Notes: generated by a model not told the origin, from the letters alone. A DNA stretch of 64,000 nt from JANMCE01 sp963791625 (GCA_963791625.1 CAWBTA010000015.1:496001-560000), one strand, 5' to 3'; shown: positions 26,469-35,846, counted from the first letter of the stretch. A program made the numbers and translations.

Positions 26469-26732
26469 GTGTCGAAGGTACAAAACATCACGCTCGAATG
26501 GCAGCGAGAAGCTGCGTGCAAAGGACCCCTGCAAGCGGTCTTCTTTCCCCCGTCTCACCTCGAGCCACGAGACGACAAAGCCCGCCGAGAAGCCAGGGCC
26601 AAGGCCATCTGCAAAGTGTGCCACGTCCAAAAACCTTGCCTCGACTACGCCATTGGTATCCGAGAAGCTCACGGCGTCTGGGGCGGCACCACCGAAGTCG
26701 AACGCCGCGTCCTCCTCGCCCGCCAGGTCTAG
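26469..26732 (+). CDS. WhiB-family Fe-S transcription factor
   Basis: 87 residues from GTG 26469, behind a strong GGAGGGG. The four cluster ligands are Cys17, Cys48, Cys51 and Cys57 (C...CxxCx5C), and GVWGGTTE (residues 69-76) is the family turn. A basic C-terminus (VERRVLLARQ) would contact DNA or sigma factor. WhiB proteins bind [4Fe-4S] and sense redox signals; they are confined to actinobacteria and their phages. whiB4 neighbours the ArsA-like pair in mycobacteria, and here the same families lie within 4 kb. Its stop overlaps the end of convergent selB. Confidence 0.93.
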   Translation: MSKVQNITLEWQREAACKGPLQAVFFPPSHLEPRDDKARREARAKAICKVCHVQKPCLDYAIGIREAHGVWGGTTEVERRVLLARQV

Positions 26733-28450
26733 CCTTCGAGGCGGGGGCCGGCGATGCGGAAGTCTTCGCGGCGGCGGGTGATACCGCGCTTGTCGAGGAG
26801 GGCTACGAGGGGCAGCGCGTGCTTGCGGGTGGCGCCGACCGCGTCACGGAACTGGGCGACGGTGAAGCCGTCAGGGTTCTCTCGCAAGAGCTGTTTGGCA
26901 ACCGAGGTGGCGGCCTCGATGACGTCGGGGTGAAACCACACGCCGTCGTGCTCGATCACGAGTCCACGTTGCACCAATGCGCGCAGCTCGGCCCGATCGA
27001 CGCGCTCGGCCCCGGGCGGTGTAAACATGGCCGAGGCCAGCGATCCGACGAACGGGTGGTTCGCCAGCGGGTCAACCACGGCTGCGATACGCACACGACC
27101 CGCAACCAGTTCGAGACCATCGGCTTGGACAAGAGCGTCTCGTTCGCGTTCATCGAGCGACGCGACATCGAGGCCAAGCGAGCCGGCTTCTTCCACACGC
27201 GTTCGCACGTCGACGAGTAGCGCTTCGAGCTTGCCCGGCGCGGCGATCCATCGACCGATGGTTGCCGCTCGACGCTCGCCGGTGAGGAGTTCGAGTTCGT
27301 CAACGTCGACCCAGCCGCGCTCGGCGATGACGCGATCGACGCTGCGATCGGGCCTGGCCTTGTTGGCCGTCACAACGGGCGCGACGTCCAGGATCTCTCC
27401 TCCGCCAACGGTCTCGGAACGACCCGATTCACGCAGCACAAACCGATCACCGGGCAGGAGGGGCAGCGGCGTTGTCGTGCGCAGCCGCACGAGACCGACG
27501 GCGCCGGGATCGATACCCTCGGAGCCAAGAACGCGCATGCGAACGGGGAACTCACCGCTGCCGACATAGGCCACGTAGGCACCACGACGGCTCACCTGAT
27601 GATCAAGCGCGGCGAGTACCTGAAGCCGAGCGTCGCACGACGTGGTGGTGTGCCAGCGGCCGGGAGGCACGACGGCGTCACCGCGCACGATGTCCTGGTG
27701 CTCGACACCATTGAGATTGAGCGCGACGCGGTTGCCCGGCCCGATCCGCTGATGTGACGAGCCCAACGACTGGATACCCCGGACGCGGGCGGGCAACTGT
27801 CGTGGTCCGACCACAACCTGATCACCGACGGCCACCTCGCCCCCGGCGAGCGTTCCGGTGACCACGGTGCCTGATCCCTTGGCCGCGAACACCCGATCGA
27901 CCCACAACCTGGCTCGACCTCGATCGACAGCCGTGGGTGTCTCTGCGACGAGGTGATCGAGCGCGCCTCGGAGTTCGTCGAGGCCCCGCCCGAGTGTTGC
28001 GGCGGTGGCTACGACTGGGGCGTCCTCAAGGAAGGTTCCGGCCACCTGATCGGCCAGCAGCAGACGCGCCAGTTCAAGCTCGTCATCATCGACGAGGTCG
28101 GTCTTGGTCAGCGCGATGACGCCTCGCTCCACGCCGACCAGTTCGAGGATGCGAAGGTGCTCCTCGCTTTGCGGCTTCCATCCTTCCGTGGCCGCCACCA
28201 CGAAAAGGCAGGCATCCACCGCTCCGATTCCGGCCAGCATGTTCTTCAGGAACTTCACGTGACCGGGCACGTCGATGAAGCTGATACCCGCCCCCGATGA
28301 CAACGCGACGTGAGCAAACCCAAGGTCGATGGTGAGGCCGCGGCGCTTTTCCTCCTCGAACCGATCGGGATCTGTTCCGGTGAGCGCGAGCACCAACGAG
28401 CTCTTGCCGTGATCGACGTGACCGGCGGTCGCGACGACGTGCATGGTCAT
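26729..28450 (-). CDS. selB: selenocysteine-specific elongation factor
   Basis: 573 residues. Carries selenocysteyl-tRNA to ribosomes stalled at UGA-SECIS sites. GTPase boxes: GHVDHGKSSL (residues 10-19), DVPGHVKFL and TKTDLVDD, with the effector Thr in RGLTIDLGFA. Domains II/III follow (VTGTLAGGEVAVGDQV, NLNGVEHQDIVRGD), then C-terminal winged-helix repeats for mRNA binding (last 200 residues). ATG overlaps the selA stop by 4 bp. Domain order and length are normal. selD and selC are not in the window. Confidence 0.94.
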   Translation of the reverse strand: MTMHVVATAGHVDHGKSSLVLALTGTDPDRFEEEKRRGLTIDLGFAHVALSSGAGISFIDVPGHVKFLKNMLAGIGAVDACLFVVAATEGWKPQSEEHLRILELVGVERGVIALTKTDLVDDDELELARLLLADQVAGTFLEDAPVVATAATLGRGLDELRGALDHLVAETPTAVDRGRARLWVDRVFAAKGSGTVVTGTLAGGEVAVGDQVVVGPRQLPARVRGIQSLGSSHQRIGPGNRVALNLNGVEHQDIVRGDAVVPPGRWHTTTSCDARLQVLAALDHQVSRRGAYVAYVGSGEFPVRMRVLGSEGIDPGAVGLVRLRTTTPLPLLPGDRFVLRESGRSETVGGGEILDVAPVVTANKARPDRSVDRVIAERGWVDVDELELLTGERRAATIGRWIAAPGKLEALLVDVRTRVEEAGSLGLDVASLDERERDALVQADGLELVAGRVRIAAVVDPLANHPFVGSLASAMFTPPGAERVDRAELRALVQRGLVIEHDGVWFHPDVIEAATSVAKQLLRENPDGFTVAQFRDAVGATRKHALPLVALLDKRGITRRREDFRIAGPRLEG

Positions 28451-29716
28451 GTGACTGCCCGCAACGCAGCAATGATAGTTGCATCATCAACGACATCGAC
28501 GGTGCGTAAATCAAGGTACGTTGCGTTGTCCCGCACGCGAGCAATGATCGGTGGCATCTCAGCACGCAGTGCCGCGCTCGAGGTCTCCGTGCAAGCGCAG
28601 GCCGTAGCTGGGCATGGTGACTCCGGGCAGTGAACCAGCGCCGGGAAGTGCCTCCATCGCCTCGGCCGTTGCCCCTTTCACGTCGGCGGCAATCGCATCG
28701 GCCCGATCCTTCAACGCCTTCACGGGTAGGCCGACCATGTGCCAGAACGGAATGGCATCACCGTCTCGTCTCAGGTACGCCATCGCCACGTCCTGCAGCG
28801 CGCCGAGGACGAGTCCGCCGGGACGCAAGGCCCGGGCCAGCGGATGGCGGGCGCACTGGGCAATGAGATCCTTGCGTCCGACAAGAATGCCTGCCTGCGG
28901 GCCGCCGAGCAGCTTGTCGGCGCTGAACATCACCAGGTCCGCCCCGGCTGCCAGGGTCTGTCTGGCGGCTGGCTCACCGCTGAGCCAGGTGGGTGGACGG
29001 TCCTTCAGCCACGGACAAGCGCTGTCGAGCAGACCCGAGCCGATATCGGCCAACACCGGCACACCGAGCGTGGCGAGCTGATCGACGGGCGTTGACTCCG
29101 TGAAGCCGTCCACCACGTAGTTGGAGGGATGGACCTTCAAGATGATGGCGACGTCGGCGGCCGGAGCCTTCATGGCCTTCGCATAATCACCCAGCCGGGT
29201 GCGATTCGTGGTGCCGACATCGACAAGCCGTACGCCCGATTGCGCCATCACATCGGGCACCCGAAAGCCACCACCGATCTCAACGGCCTCACCGCGACTG
29301 ACCAGTGCCTGTCGGCCTTCGGCCAGCGCGGCCAGCGCAAGCAAGACCGCCGACGCCGTGTTGTTCACGATCAGCGCGGCATCGGCTCCGGTCAGCCGGG
29401 CGAACAGTCGACCGACATGATCGCTTCGATCACCGCGCTTGCCCGTGGCCAGATCAAGCTCGAGGTTCTGATAACGACCAGTGGCGACGTGGCGAATCGG
29501 TGCCCGCCCGAGATTGGTGTGCAACAACACGCCGGTCGCGTTGATGACCGGCTGCAGCATCATGATCTGCAACGCACGCGCTCTGCTCGCCGCCGACTCC
29601 GGCTCCCCCGCCGCAATCGCTTCCCGAGCAACGTCGACAAGGAGAGGATGGGGTAACCCCGTGTCGACCAACGACCGAGCCAGTGCATCAACCGAGGGAG
29701 GACGCGTGGCCGTCAT
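28447..29716 (-). CDS. selA: L-seryl-tRNA(Sec) selenium transferase, frameshifted near 3' end
   Basis: PLP enzyme that turns seryl-tRNA(Sec) into selenocysteyl-tRNA(Sec). ATG 29716 gives MTATRPPSVDALARSL; HTNLGRAP, VNNTASAVLLALAAL and the PLP Lys268 in FSADKLLGGPQAG are intact. The main frame stops at 28559 after GLRLHGD. The next frame continues with AALRAEMPPIIARVRDN and YLDLRTVDVVDD to TGA at 28447, the normal SelA ending, and there the stop overlaps the selB start by 4 bp as expected of an operon. The frames join near 28585, where one base appears extra. A start upstream at 29782 would overlap the small membrane gene. Confidence 0.88.
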
Positions 29717-29730
29717 GGTTGCATTCTGGT

Positions 29731-29943
29731 CTACGGCCGTGAACGAGCGCTGTTGATCAGCGCCACGATGCGCTTTGCCCACGGATCATCGCGCTTCGCT
29801 GCACCCATGATGAGCCAGCCCGCTGCAAGGAGGGCAACAAGAAACCCGATGACGGCGCTCGGCTGCCGCACCGTAATCGCATTCCCCAACGCGCCGACGA
29901 AAATGATCAGCGCCCCGATCACCGTCAACCGCGCACCCTTCAT
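29731..29943 (-). CDS. small two-helix membrane protein
   Basis: 70 residues from ATG 29943 (MKGARLTVIGALIIFVGALG). Two membrane helices (about 6-25 and 33-50) and a basic C-terminal tail (AKRDDPWAKRIVALINSARSR). No recognised family. Lies 14 bp upstream of selA in the same direction and so may share its transcript; nothing links it to selenium use. Confidence 0.6.
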   Translation of the reverse strand: MKGARLTVIGALIIFVGALGNAITVRQPSAVIGFLVALLAAGWLIMGAAKRDDPWAKRIVALINSARSRP

Positions 29944-30050
29944 GCCAACCAGTCTGACCGAGCCGCACCCGCCCTTACAAGACCGACCACCGAGACGACT
30001 TTGCGACAAAACCGGTTGTGTGGCGACAGGTTTTGTCGCGAAGTCGACGG

Positions 30051-31238
30051 CTAGGTCGCGTCGGCGGCGTCGAGGGCGGCGGAGACCATGTCGAGCATGC
30101 GGGCCGAGCAGCCGGCCATGTCGACGGCGGGGGCGATGTCGGTGGCGATGCGTTCGGCGATCGCACGGAACACATCGGCGGCGGCACCGACGCCGTCGAG
30201 AGCGACGGGCGCCCCACTGTCGCCACCGGCGGCAACGGCGGCTTCGAGCGGCACTTGACCGAGGAGCGGTGCACCGATTTCGTCGGCCAGCACCTGGCCG
30301 CCGCCGCTGCCGAACAGCGCGTAGGTCGAGCCATGATCACACGTAAACGTGCTCATGTTTTCGATGACCCCAACAACGCGAAGGAACGATCGGCGGGCCA
30401 TGTCCGCCGCACGAATCGCCACCTTCTGCGCCGAGGTTGCCGGCGTGGTGACGATGATCATGTCGGTGCGCGGCAACATGCGAGCCAGACCCATCTGCAC
30501 ATCACCAGTACCGGGCGGCATGTCGATGATGAGGTAGTCGATGTCGCCCCACGCCACCTGGTTGAGGAACTGCTCGACGGCCTTGGTGAGCATGAGCCCG
30601 CGCCACATGAGCGCAGTGCCTTCATCCTCGACCAGGTTGCCGGTGGAGACAACGCGCAAGGTGCCCTTGCCGACCTTGCGTTCATTGGGCTGGATCAATG
30701 CGGTGCCATTGGCGTCCTTCTCGGCCTCGAGCCGATCGGGGATGCCCAACATGCGCGGAATGGAGAAGCCCCAGATGTCGGCATCGAGCACGCCGACGGT
30801 ATGACCGCGAGCCGCAAGCGCGGCGGCGATGTTGACGGTGACGCTGGACTTGCCGACGCCTCCCTTGCCCGACGCAATCGCCAGGATGCGGGTAGAGGTC
30901 GGCACCATGGTGGCGGTGGCCTTCTCCTTGGCGTTCCAGCGGGCCTTGGTCATGGCGTTGGTGCGTTCGTCTTTCGACATCTCGCCCCAATCGATCTTCA
31001 CCTTGGTGACGCCGGGATGCACTTCGAGGCGACTCTCGACGTCCTTCTTGATCTGCACCCGCAACGGGCAACCGGCGATGGTGAGCTTCATTTTGACGTT
31101 GACGACGCCGGCGTCATCCACCTTCACATCACACGCCATACCGAGATCAACGATGTCGCTACCCAACTCGGGGTCGATCACGGCGCGCAGCAGTTGCGTG
31201 ACTTCCTCAACAGTGGGCGGACGAATCGAAGTGGTCAT
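30051..31238 (-). CDS. Mrp/NBP35-type Fe-S carrier ATPase
   Basis: 395 residues from ATG 31238. N-terminal MIP18/DUF59 domain (VIDPELGSDIVDLGM; conserved Cys in AGCPLR) joined to a ParA-like ATPase with ASGKGGVGKSSVTVN (deviant Walker A), VLDADIWGFSIPRML and DYLIIDMPPGTGDVQ. Bacterial Mrp (ApbC) proteins carry [4Fe-4S] clusters to target enzymes; the usual C-terminal CxxC is replaced here by a single Cys (STFTCDHG), so cluster binding may differ. Divergent from the SufR-like gene, which fits a shared Fe-S role. Confidence 0.88.
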   Translation of the reverse strand: MTTSIRPPTVEEVTQLLRAVIDPELGSDIVDLGMACDVKVDDAGVVNVKMKLTIAGCPLRVQIKKDVESRLEVHPGVTKVKIDWGEMSKDERTNAMTKARWNAKEKATATMVPTSTRILAIASGKGGVGKSSVTVNIAAALAARGHTVGVLDADIWGFSIPRMLGIPDRLEAEKDANGTALIQPNERKVGKGTLRVVSTGNLVEDEGTALMWRGLMLTKAVEQFLNQVAWGDIDYLIIDMPPGTGDVQMGLARMLPRTDMIIVTTPATSAQKVAIRAADMARRSFLRVVGVIENMSTFTCDHGSTYALFGSGGGQVLADEIGAPLLGQVPLEAAVAAGGDSGAPVALDGVGAAADVFRAIAERIATDIAPAVDMAGCSARMLDMVSAALDAADAT

Positions 31239-31298
31239 GACCACATTCTAACGGTGCGCGCCGTGTAAATGAGTGGGCACGCCCGGTAGAATTGCTGC

Positions 31299-31961
31299 AT
31301 GGAGGTGCCGAAGCTCGACTTATTGAAGACGCTCGGCGACAACACTCGCTACGCGATCTACCTCGAACTGGCTCGCTCTCCACGGCCGCTCAGCACCTCC
31401 GATGTGGCCGATTCACTGGCCTTGCATCCCAATACTGTCCGCCCGCACCTCGAACGCATGCGAGAGGTCGGCTTGCTCGATGTACGGATAGATGTGCCCT
31501 CCGGCGTCGGCCGTCCCCAGCATCGCTACTCCATCGCGCCCGATGCCCCCTCCATGGGCCTCGAACCACCCACCTTTCCCCTCCTCGCCAGCATGCTCGT
31601 CTCCCTGGCGCAGCGAACCGGCGCCGGTCCGGACGACGCCGAAGCGGTCGGCCATCAGCAGGGTCTGATCGATGCCGAGACGGCTCCCCCATCGTCCAGT
31701 TGCCTGGAAGCGCTCGTGGCCCGACTCGACACACTGGGGTTCGACCCAACCATCGACGGCTCCGAAGACGGCGACGAAGCCGTCATCGCCTTTGCTAACT
31801 GCCCATTCCGAGAACTGGCCGAAAAGTACCCTCGGCTGGTCTGTTCGCTTCATCGGGGCCTGGTGCAGGGCTTCGTGGAAACGATGCCCGACGGCGAAGT
31901 CGGCGAGTTTCACACGCTCGAACACCGACAACCTTGTCAGATGACCCTCATTTCCCGATAG
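31299..31961 (+). CDS. SufR-like Fe-S-sensing transcription regulator
   Basis: 220 residues. N-terminal winged helix: LGDNTRYAIYLELARS, then TSDVADSLALHPNTVRPHLERM (recognition helix) and GVGRPQHRYS (wing). The C-terminal domain carries Cys168 (NCPF), Cys182 (LVCSLH) and Cys213 (QPCQM), the spacing pattern of SufR-type regulators that hold an Fe-S cluster and repress Fe-S assembly genes. An erpA-type gene follows after 36 bp, and Mrp is divergent, so it probably controls cluster assembly or delivery. Family by motif pattern; target genes inferred. Confidence 0.78.
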   Translation: MEVPKLDLLKTLGDNTRYAIYLELARSPRPLSTSDVADSLALHPNTVRPHLERMREVGLLDVRIDVPSGVGRPQHRYSIAPDAPSMGLEPPTFPLLASMLVSLAQRTGAGPDDAEAVGHQQGLIDAETAPPSSSCLEALVARLDTLGFDPTIDGSEDGDEAVIAFANCPFRELAEKYPRLVCSLHRGLVQGFVETMPDGEVGEFHTLEHRQPCQMTLISR

Positions 31962-31997
31962 CCTGTCGACAGAACTCAATCACCAGGAGGCGACAGC

Positions 31998-32318
31998 GTG
32001 ATCACGCTTACCGACGTTGCAGCAAACAAGGTCAAAGAACTGCTCGATCAAGAAGGCGACGAGTCCTTGGCGTTGCGCGTGGCCGTTCGCCCCGGCGGCT
32101 GCTCCGGCTTCAGCTACGAGATGTTCTTCGACGGTGATCGCGCCGCCGACGATGAGACCATGGACTACCAGGGCGTGCGCGTGGTCGTCGACCCGTCCAG
32201 CGCTCAGCTGCTCACCGGTGCCACCCTTGACTATAAGGACGGCCTTCAGGGAGCTGGCTTCAACATCAACAACCCGAACGCCACCAAGACCTGCGGTTGC
32301 GGCTCCAGCTTCAGCTGA
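31998..32318 (+). CDS. erpA: A-type Fe-S cluster carrier (ErpA/IscA/HesB)
   Basis: 106 residues behind a strong AGGAGG. The three ligand Cys are present: GGCSGFSYEM (about residue 35) and TCGCGSSFS at the end (about 98-101). LDYKDGLQGAGFNINNPNA is the family core. A-type carriers receive clusters from the assembly scaffold and hand them to apo-enzymes. Position after the SufR-like regulator supports this. A 10-bp inverted repeat follows 22 bp past the stop. Confidence 0.93.
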   Translation: MITLTDVAANKVKELLDQEGDESLALRVAVRPGGCSGFSYEMFFDGDRAADDETMDYQGVRVVVDPSSAQLLTGATLDYKDGLQGAGFNINNPNATKTCGCGSSFS

Positions 32319-32339
32319 CCAGAACGGGAACCTCGGCTT

Positions 32340-32370
32340 CGACCCGGCTCGCATTCGTGCAGCCGGGTCG
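32340..32370 (+). terminator. hairpin after erpA
   Basis: Arms CGACCCGGCT (32340-32349) and AGCCGGGTCG (32361-32370) are perfect inverse complements around an 11-nt loop. There is no T-run after it, so it is either a weak terminator or an mRNA-protecting hairpin. Confidence 0.5.
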
Positions 32371-32482
32371 TTGCGCTAGCCCTATTGCCTCGCTCGGCCG
32401 CTACCGCTTTCCCTCGTCGGACTCGCTCCGCTCGACAATGCTGCGAGCTGTGCACGGCTCGTTACGCCGATACCGTGCCGGT

Positions 32483-33374
32483 ATGAACAGCATTTCGCGG
32501 CGCACCTTTCCTGGCCGGCGCCATCACGGTGCCTGCCGTGCTGTCGGCCTGCGGCAGTAGCGGCGCCAAGTCGGCCGCCGGCACCGCAGCGGGGGACGGC
32601 TCGCTTCCGAAGGGAAAGGTCGAGTTGATCCGCTTCAACACCGATGGCTACCTCTCCACCGGCAAGCAACGACTTCCCGTCGGCCTCGCCGATGCCAAGG
32701 GCGTCGTGGTTACCGCCGGCCCTCCCACGCTGACGGCCCGGGTGCTCGACAGCAGCGGCAAGGTCGTCGGCACCGACCTCACCGCCGGGCGACGCGGCGA
32801 CGGTATGCCCCGCCCGTTCTGGCCCTTTCAGATGGCGATCACAACGCCGGGCGTCTACCAACTGCAGGTCGACACCAACGGCAAGGACAAAGCCGTGATG
32901 GCCTTCAGCGTGGTGGAGCCATCCAAGGTTCCGACACCCAAGGCTGGAGATCAACTGCGATTTATCGACACGCCGACGGTGAGTAAACCTCTCGGTGTCG
33001 ACCCGATCTGCACCCGAAACCCCGACTGCCCGTTCCACTCGGTCTCGCTGAAAGACGCTCAGTCGATGGGCAAGCCGATCGTGTACCTGGTGTCCACCCC
33101 CGCCCACTGCCAGTTCGCGGTGTGCGGGCCGGTGCTCGATTTCCTCATCGAGGAACAAAAGCGTATCGGCGACAAGATCGTCGCCATTCACCAGGAGGTC
33201 TACAAGGACGACGGCGGCACCATTCCCACCGACGCCATGGACTCGTACGGCCTCACGTTCGAACCGGTGCTGTACCTGGCTGACGCCACCGGCAAGGTCG
33301 TTGAACGTTACGACGTCCTGTTCGATCAAAAAGAACTCGGTGCCGCGCTCGACGCATTGGTGGCAGCAAAGTGA
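32483..33374 (+). CDS. Tat-exported lipoprotein, thioredoxin-like fold suspected, frameshifted in signal peptide
   Basis: ATG 32483 starts MNSISRRTF, a twin-arginine signal, but the frame then runs off. One base later (C at 32510 treated as extra) it continues LAGAITVPAVLSACGSS, the hydrophobic core and lipobox of the same signal, then the mature protein to 33374. The body has an Ig-like segment (TARVLDSSGKVVG, PGVYQLQVDT) followed by KPIVYLVSTPAHCQFAVCGPV and LTFEPVLYLADATGKVVERY, a thioredoxin-like pattern whose two Cys are five residues apart. Possibly a redox or copper-handling lipoprotein. Overlaps the phzF-like gene by 4 bp. Confidence 0.72.
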
Positions 33375-34216
33375 AGCGTGTCTTTCGCCAGGTGGATGTG
33401 TTCACCAGCGTGCCGTACATGGGCAACCCGGTGGCGGTCGTGCTGGACGGCACAGGTCTCACCACCGCGCAGATGCAGCACTTCGCGCACTGGACGAACT
33501 TGTCGGAGACCACCTTCGTGCTCCCGCCGAGCACGCCCGGTGCCGACTATGCGGTACGCATCTTCACGCCAACCCTTGAGCTGCCGTTCGCCGGACATCC
33601 GACGCTGGGCACGTGCCACGCGTGGTTGGCGTCGGGCAATACCCCGGCGCGCCCGGACAGCATCGTGCAGGAATGTGCGGCTGGTCTCATCAATCTTCGC
33701 CAAACCGCCGACGGCTTCGCGTTTGCCGCACCTCCGCTCATCCGAAGCGGCCCGGTGGACGAAGCCGAAGTGCAACGGTTGGCCAAGATTCTGCAGATCG
33801 ATCGCACGAAGATCATCGACGCGGCCTGGGCCGACAATGGCCCCGGCTGGGTTGCGGTCATGCTCGACAGCGTCGAAACGCTGCTGGCCGTGAAGCCGGC
33901 CTACAGCGACTACGACATCGGCCTCGTCGCCAAGGTCGGCGCCGACGCTCAACGGACCGAAGGAGACATCGCCATCGAAGTGCGGGCATTCTTTCCGAAG
34001 GATGGATCCGTCGCGGAGGATCCGGTTACGGGCAGCCTGAACGCCGCGCTGGCACAGTGGTTGCTCGGAACCGGACGCCTGCAGTCGCCGTACATCGCCG
34101 CCCAGGGCAGCGTGCTCGGCCGGGCCGGACGGATTCACATCAACCAGGACGCCGAAGGCACCATTTGGGTCGGCGGCGGCACCGTCACTTGCATCGAAGG
34201 CCGCGTAGAGGTGTGA
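33371..34216 (+). CDS. PhzF-family isomerase
   Basis: 281 residues from GTG 33371 (GTGA overlap with the lipoprotein gene). FRQVDVFTSVPYMGNPVAVV, LSETTFVLPP (conserved Glu), IFTPTLELPFAGHPTLGT and EDPVTGSLNAALAQWL are the signature blocks of the PhzF/diaminopimelate-epimerase fold. PhzF itself isomerises a phenazine precursor, but most homologues are metabolic enzymes of unknown substrate; no phenazine genes are near. Family very sure, substrate unknown. Confidence 0.93.
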   Translation: MKRVFRQVDVFTSVPYMGNPVAVVLDGTGLTTAQMQHFAHWTNLSETTFVLPPSTPGADYAVRIFTPTLELPFAGHPTLGTCHAWLASGNTPARPDSIVQECAAGLINLRQTADGFAFAAPPLIRSGPVDEAEVQRLAKILQIDRTKIIDAAWADNGPGWVAVMLDSVETLLAVKPAYSDYDIGLVAKVGADAQRTEGDIAIEVRAFFPKDGSVAEDPVTGSLNAALAQWLLGTGRLQSPYIAAQGSVLGRAGRIHINQDAEGTIWVGGGTVTCIEGRVEV

Positions 34217-34349
34217 GCATGACATGCCTCGCTTGCTCGCTACCGTTTGCTACGCAATGGCGGCTCTTCGAGCCTACTGAAGCCCGGCTTCGCCGCTCTC
34301 CATCGGCGCTCAGACTCACTTCGCTCAGACAATCCCTTAGGCCGCTCAA

Positions 34350-35846
34350 GTGACCGTTGCGTTTCGGGTGAATGGAGACGAGGTGGAGGTGGCTGATGAC
34401 GGTGCTTCGCTGTTGGAGGCATTGCGGGATCGGTTGGGGCTGAAGGCGGCGAAGGACGGCTGCAGTCCGCAGGGGCAGTGTGGGTGTTGCACGGTGCTGG
34501 TGGATGGACAGCCGCGCGTCGCCTGCGTCACACCCGTCGTCCGGGTGCGGGGCCGCGAGATCACCACGCTCGAAGGCATGCCCGAGGCCGAGACGTGGGC
34601 CAAGGCCCTCTGCGCGACCGGCGGCAGCCAGTGTGGCTTTTGTACGCCGGGCATCATCGTGCGTTTGGCGGCCAGGCCGACCGATCCGAAGCAAGCGTTG
34701 CTCGCCCACCTCTGCCGCTGCACCGGTTGGCAAACCATTGTGGAAGCAGCCGAACTGGTTGCAAACGGAACGATCCCGATCGCCGACCGGTCGGGCGCCG
34801 ATGCACGCGCCACGCTTGAGGGCCACACCCACCAAACGGTGAGCCCGGCTATTGCCCTCGGCAAGGGCGGGTTCGCCGATGACACCGCGCCATCCGATGC
34901 ACTCATCGCCGTACGCGCAACCGACGGCACATGGATGGTGGGCGAAACACTGACGGCTGCCCGCAAGATGGCCGGCAAGGTGCAGGGTCGCCGCACGACC
35001 GTTGCCGTCGATTGGCCGATCGAGCTTCCCGAGGGCGATTGGGTCCGCACCCTGCAGACGACGTGGGTCGAGCCGGCCTACCTCGAACCCGATGCATCGT
35101 GGTGCGTACCGGGCGGCGAACCCACCTCGGCCCTGGCCAACGGTGGAGCGTTCGGTGGCAAGCTGCACACCGAGGCCAGCGAGGTGGCCCGACGGTTGGC
35201 CAACGAGTACGGCCGAGCGGTCAAGGTCGTCTACAGCCGTGAAGATGTCGTGAACCTCGGGCCCAAGCGCCCGCCGATCGCGGCCGGAATCCGGCCCGAC
35301 GGCTCCGGCATCATCCGGATAGCGCGCACCACAGGCATCGTTGAAGCCATCATGAGCATCGCTCCGGGCCTCACCGTGGAAGAGGTCGACATCATCGGCC
35401 CAACGACATCCACCGACGTACGCGCCGCGGGCTGGGCCGAAGCGGCCGCACTGCTCGCGTCCCTACAAAACATCAACGAGGTCGTCTCGCCCGACGGTGC
35501 CCGCGCCAATGCCTTCATCAACGACGACGGTTCGGTGAGGGTGACAGTGAACGCCGGCGAAGTACTCGATGCAGTGACTCTGCGCAGCTACTGCATAGGT
35601 GCGGCCCACCAGGCTCTCGGGTGGGTGCGCACCGAGGCCATCGCCGTCGACGACGTTGGCCAGGCGCACGATCTCACCATTCGCAGCTTTGGCGTTCTGC
35701 GGGCCATCGACATGCCTCACGTCGAGGTTGTGATCCAACCGGACGATCGACCAGCGGTCAACGGCTCCGACGCGGTGTTCGCTGCGGTGGCGGCGGCGGC
35801 GTGGCGTCGCACCGGATGGTCGCCCGTCTGGCCAACGCAGCGGTAG
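34350..35846 (+). CDS. compact 2Fe-2S / xanthine-dehydrogenase-like fusion protein
   Basis: 498 residues from GTG 34350. The N-terminal 160 residues are a CoxS/XdhC-type domain with two [2Fe-2S] sites: Cys38, Cys44, Cys47, Cys59 (plant type) and Cys95, Cys98, Cys122, Cys124. From about 200 to 498 it resembles only the distal half of the molybdenum-binding subunit: GGAFGGKLHTEASEVARRLA, VKVVYSREDVVNLGPKRPP, AAGWAEAAALLAS and NGSDAVFAAVAAAAW. The proximal half, with much of the cofactor pocket, and a FAD subunit are absent, and no other subunit gene is adjacent. Redox role likely; whether it binds molybdopterin is unclear. Confidence 0.75.
   Translation: MTVAFRVNGDEVEVADDGASLLEALRDRLGLKAAKDGCSPQGQCGCCTVLVDGQPRVACVTPVVRVRGREITTLEGMPEAETWAKALCATGGSQCGFCTPGIIVRLAARPTDPKQALLAHLCRCTGWQTIVEAAELVANGTIPIADRSGADARATLEGHTHQTVSPAIALGKGGFADDTAPSDALIAVRATDGTWMVGETLTAARKMAGKVQGRRTTVAVDWPIELPEGDWVRTLQTTWVEPAYLEPDASWCVPGGEPTSALANGGAFGGKLHTEASEVARRLANEYGRAVKVVYSREDVVNLGPKRPPIAAGIRPDGSGIIRIARTTGIVEAIMSIAPGLTVEEVDIIGPTTSTDVRAAGWAEAAALLASLQNINEVVSPDGARANAFINDDGSVRVTVNAGEVLDAVTLRSYCIGAAHQALGWVRTEAIAVDDVGQAHDLTIRSFGVLRAIDMPHVEVVIQPDDRPAVNGSDAVFAAVAAAAWRRTGWSPVWPTQR

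Noticed and set aside
28559..28561. TGA in selA as a selenocysteine codon
   Set aside because: The frame after the TGA is not SelA-like, while the next frame holds the family C-terminus and ends on the selB start; a frameshift explains it better.
33371..34216. Phenazine biosynthesis locus
   Set aside because: Only a PhzF-fold isomerase is present; no other phz genes flank it, and most PhzF homologues are unrelated to phenazines.
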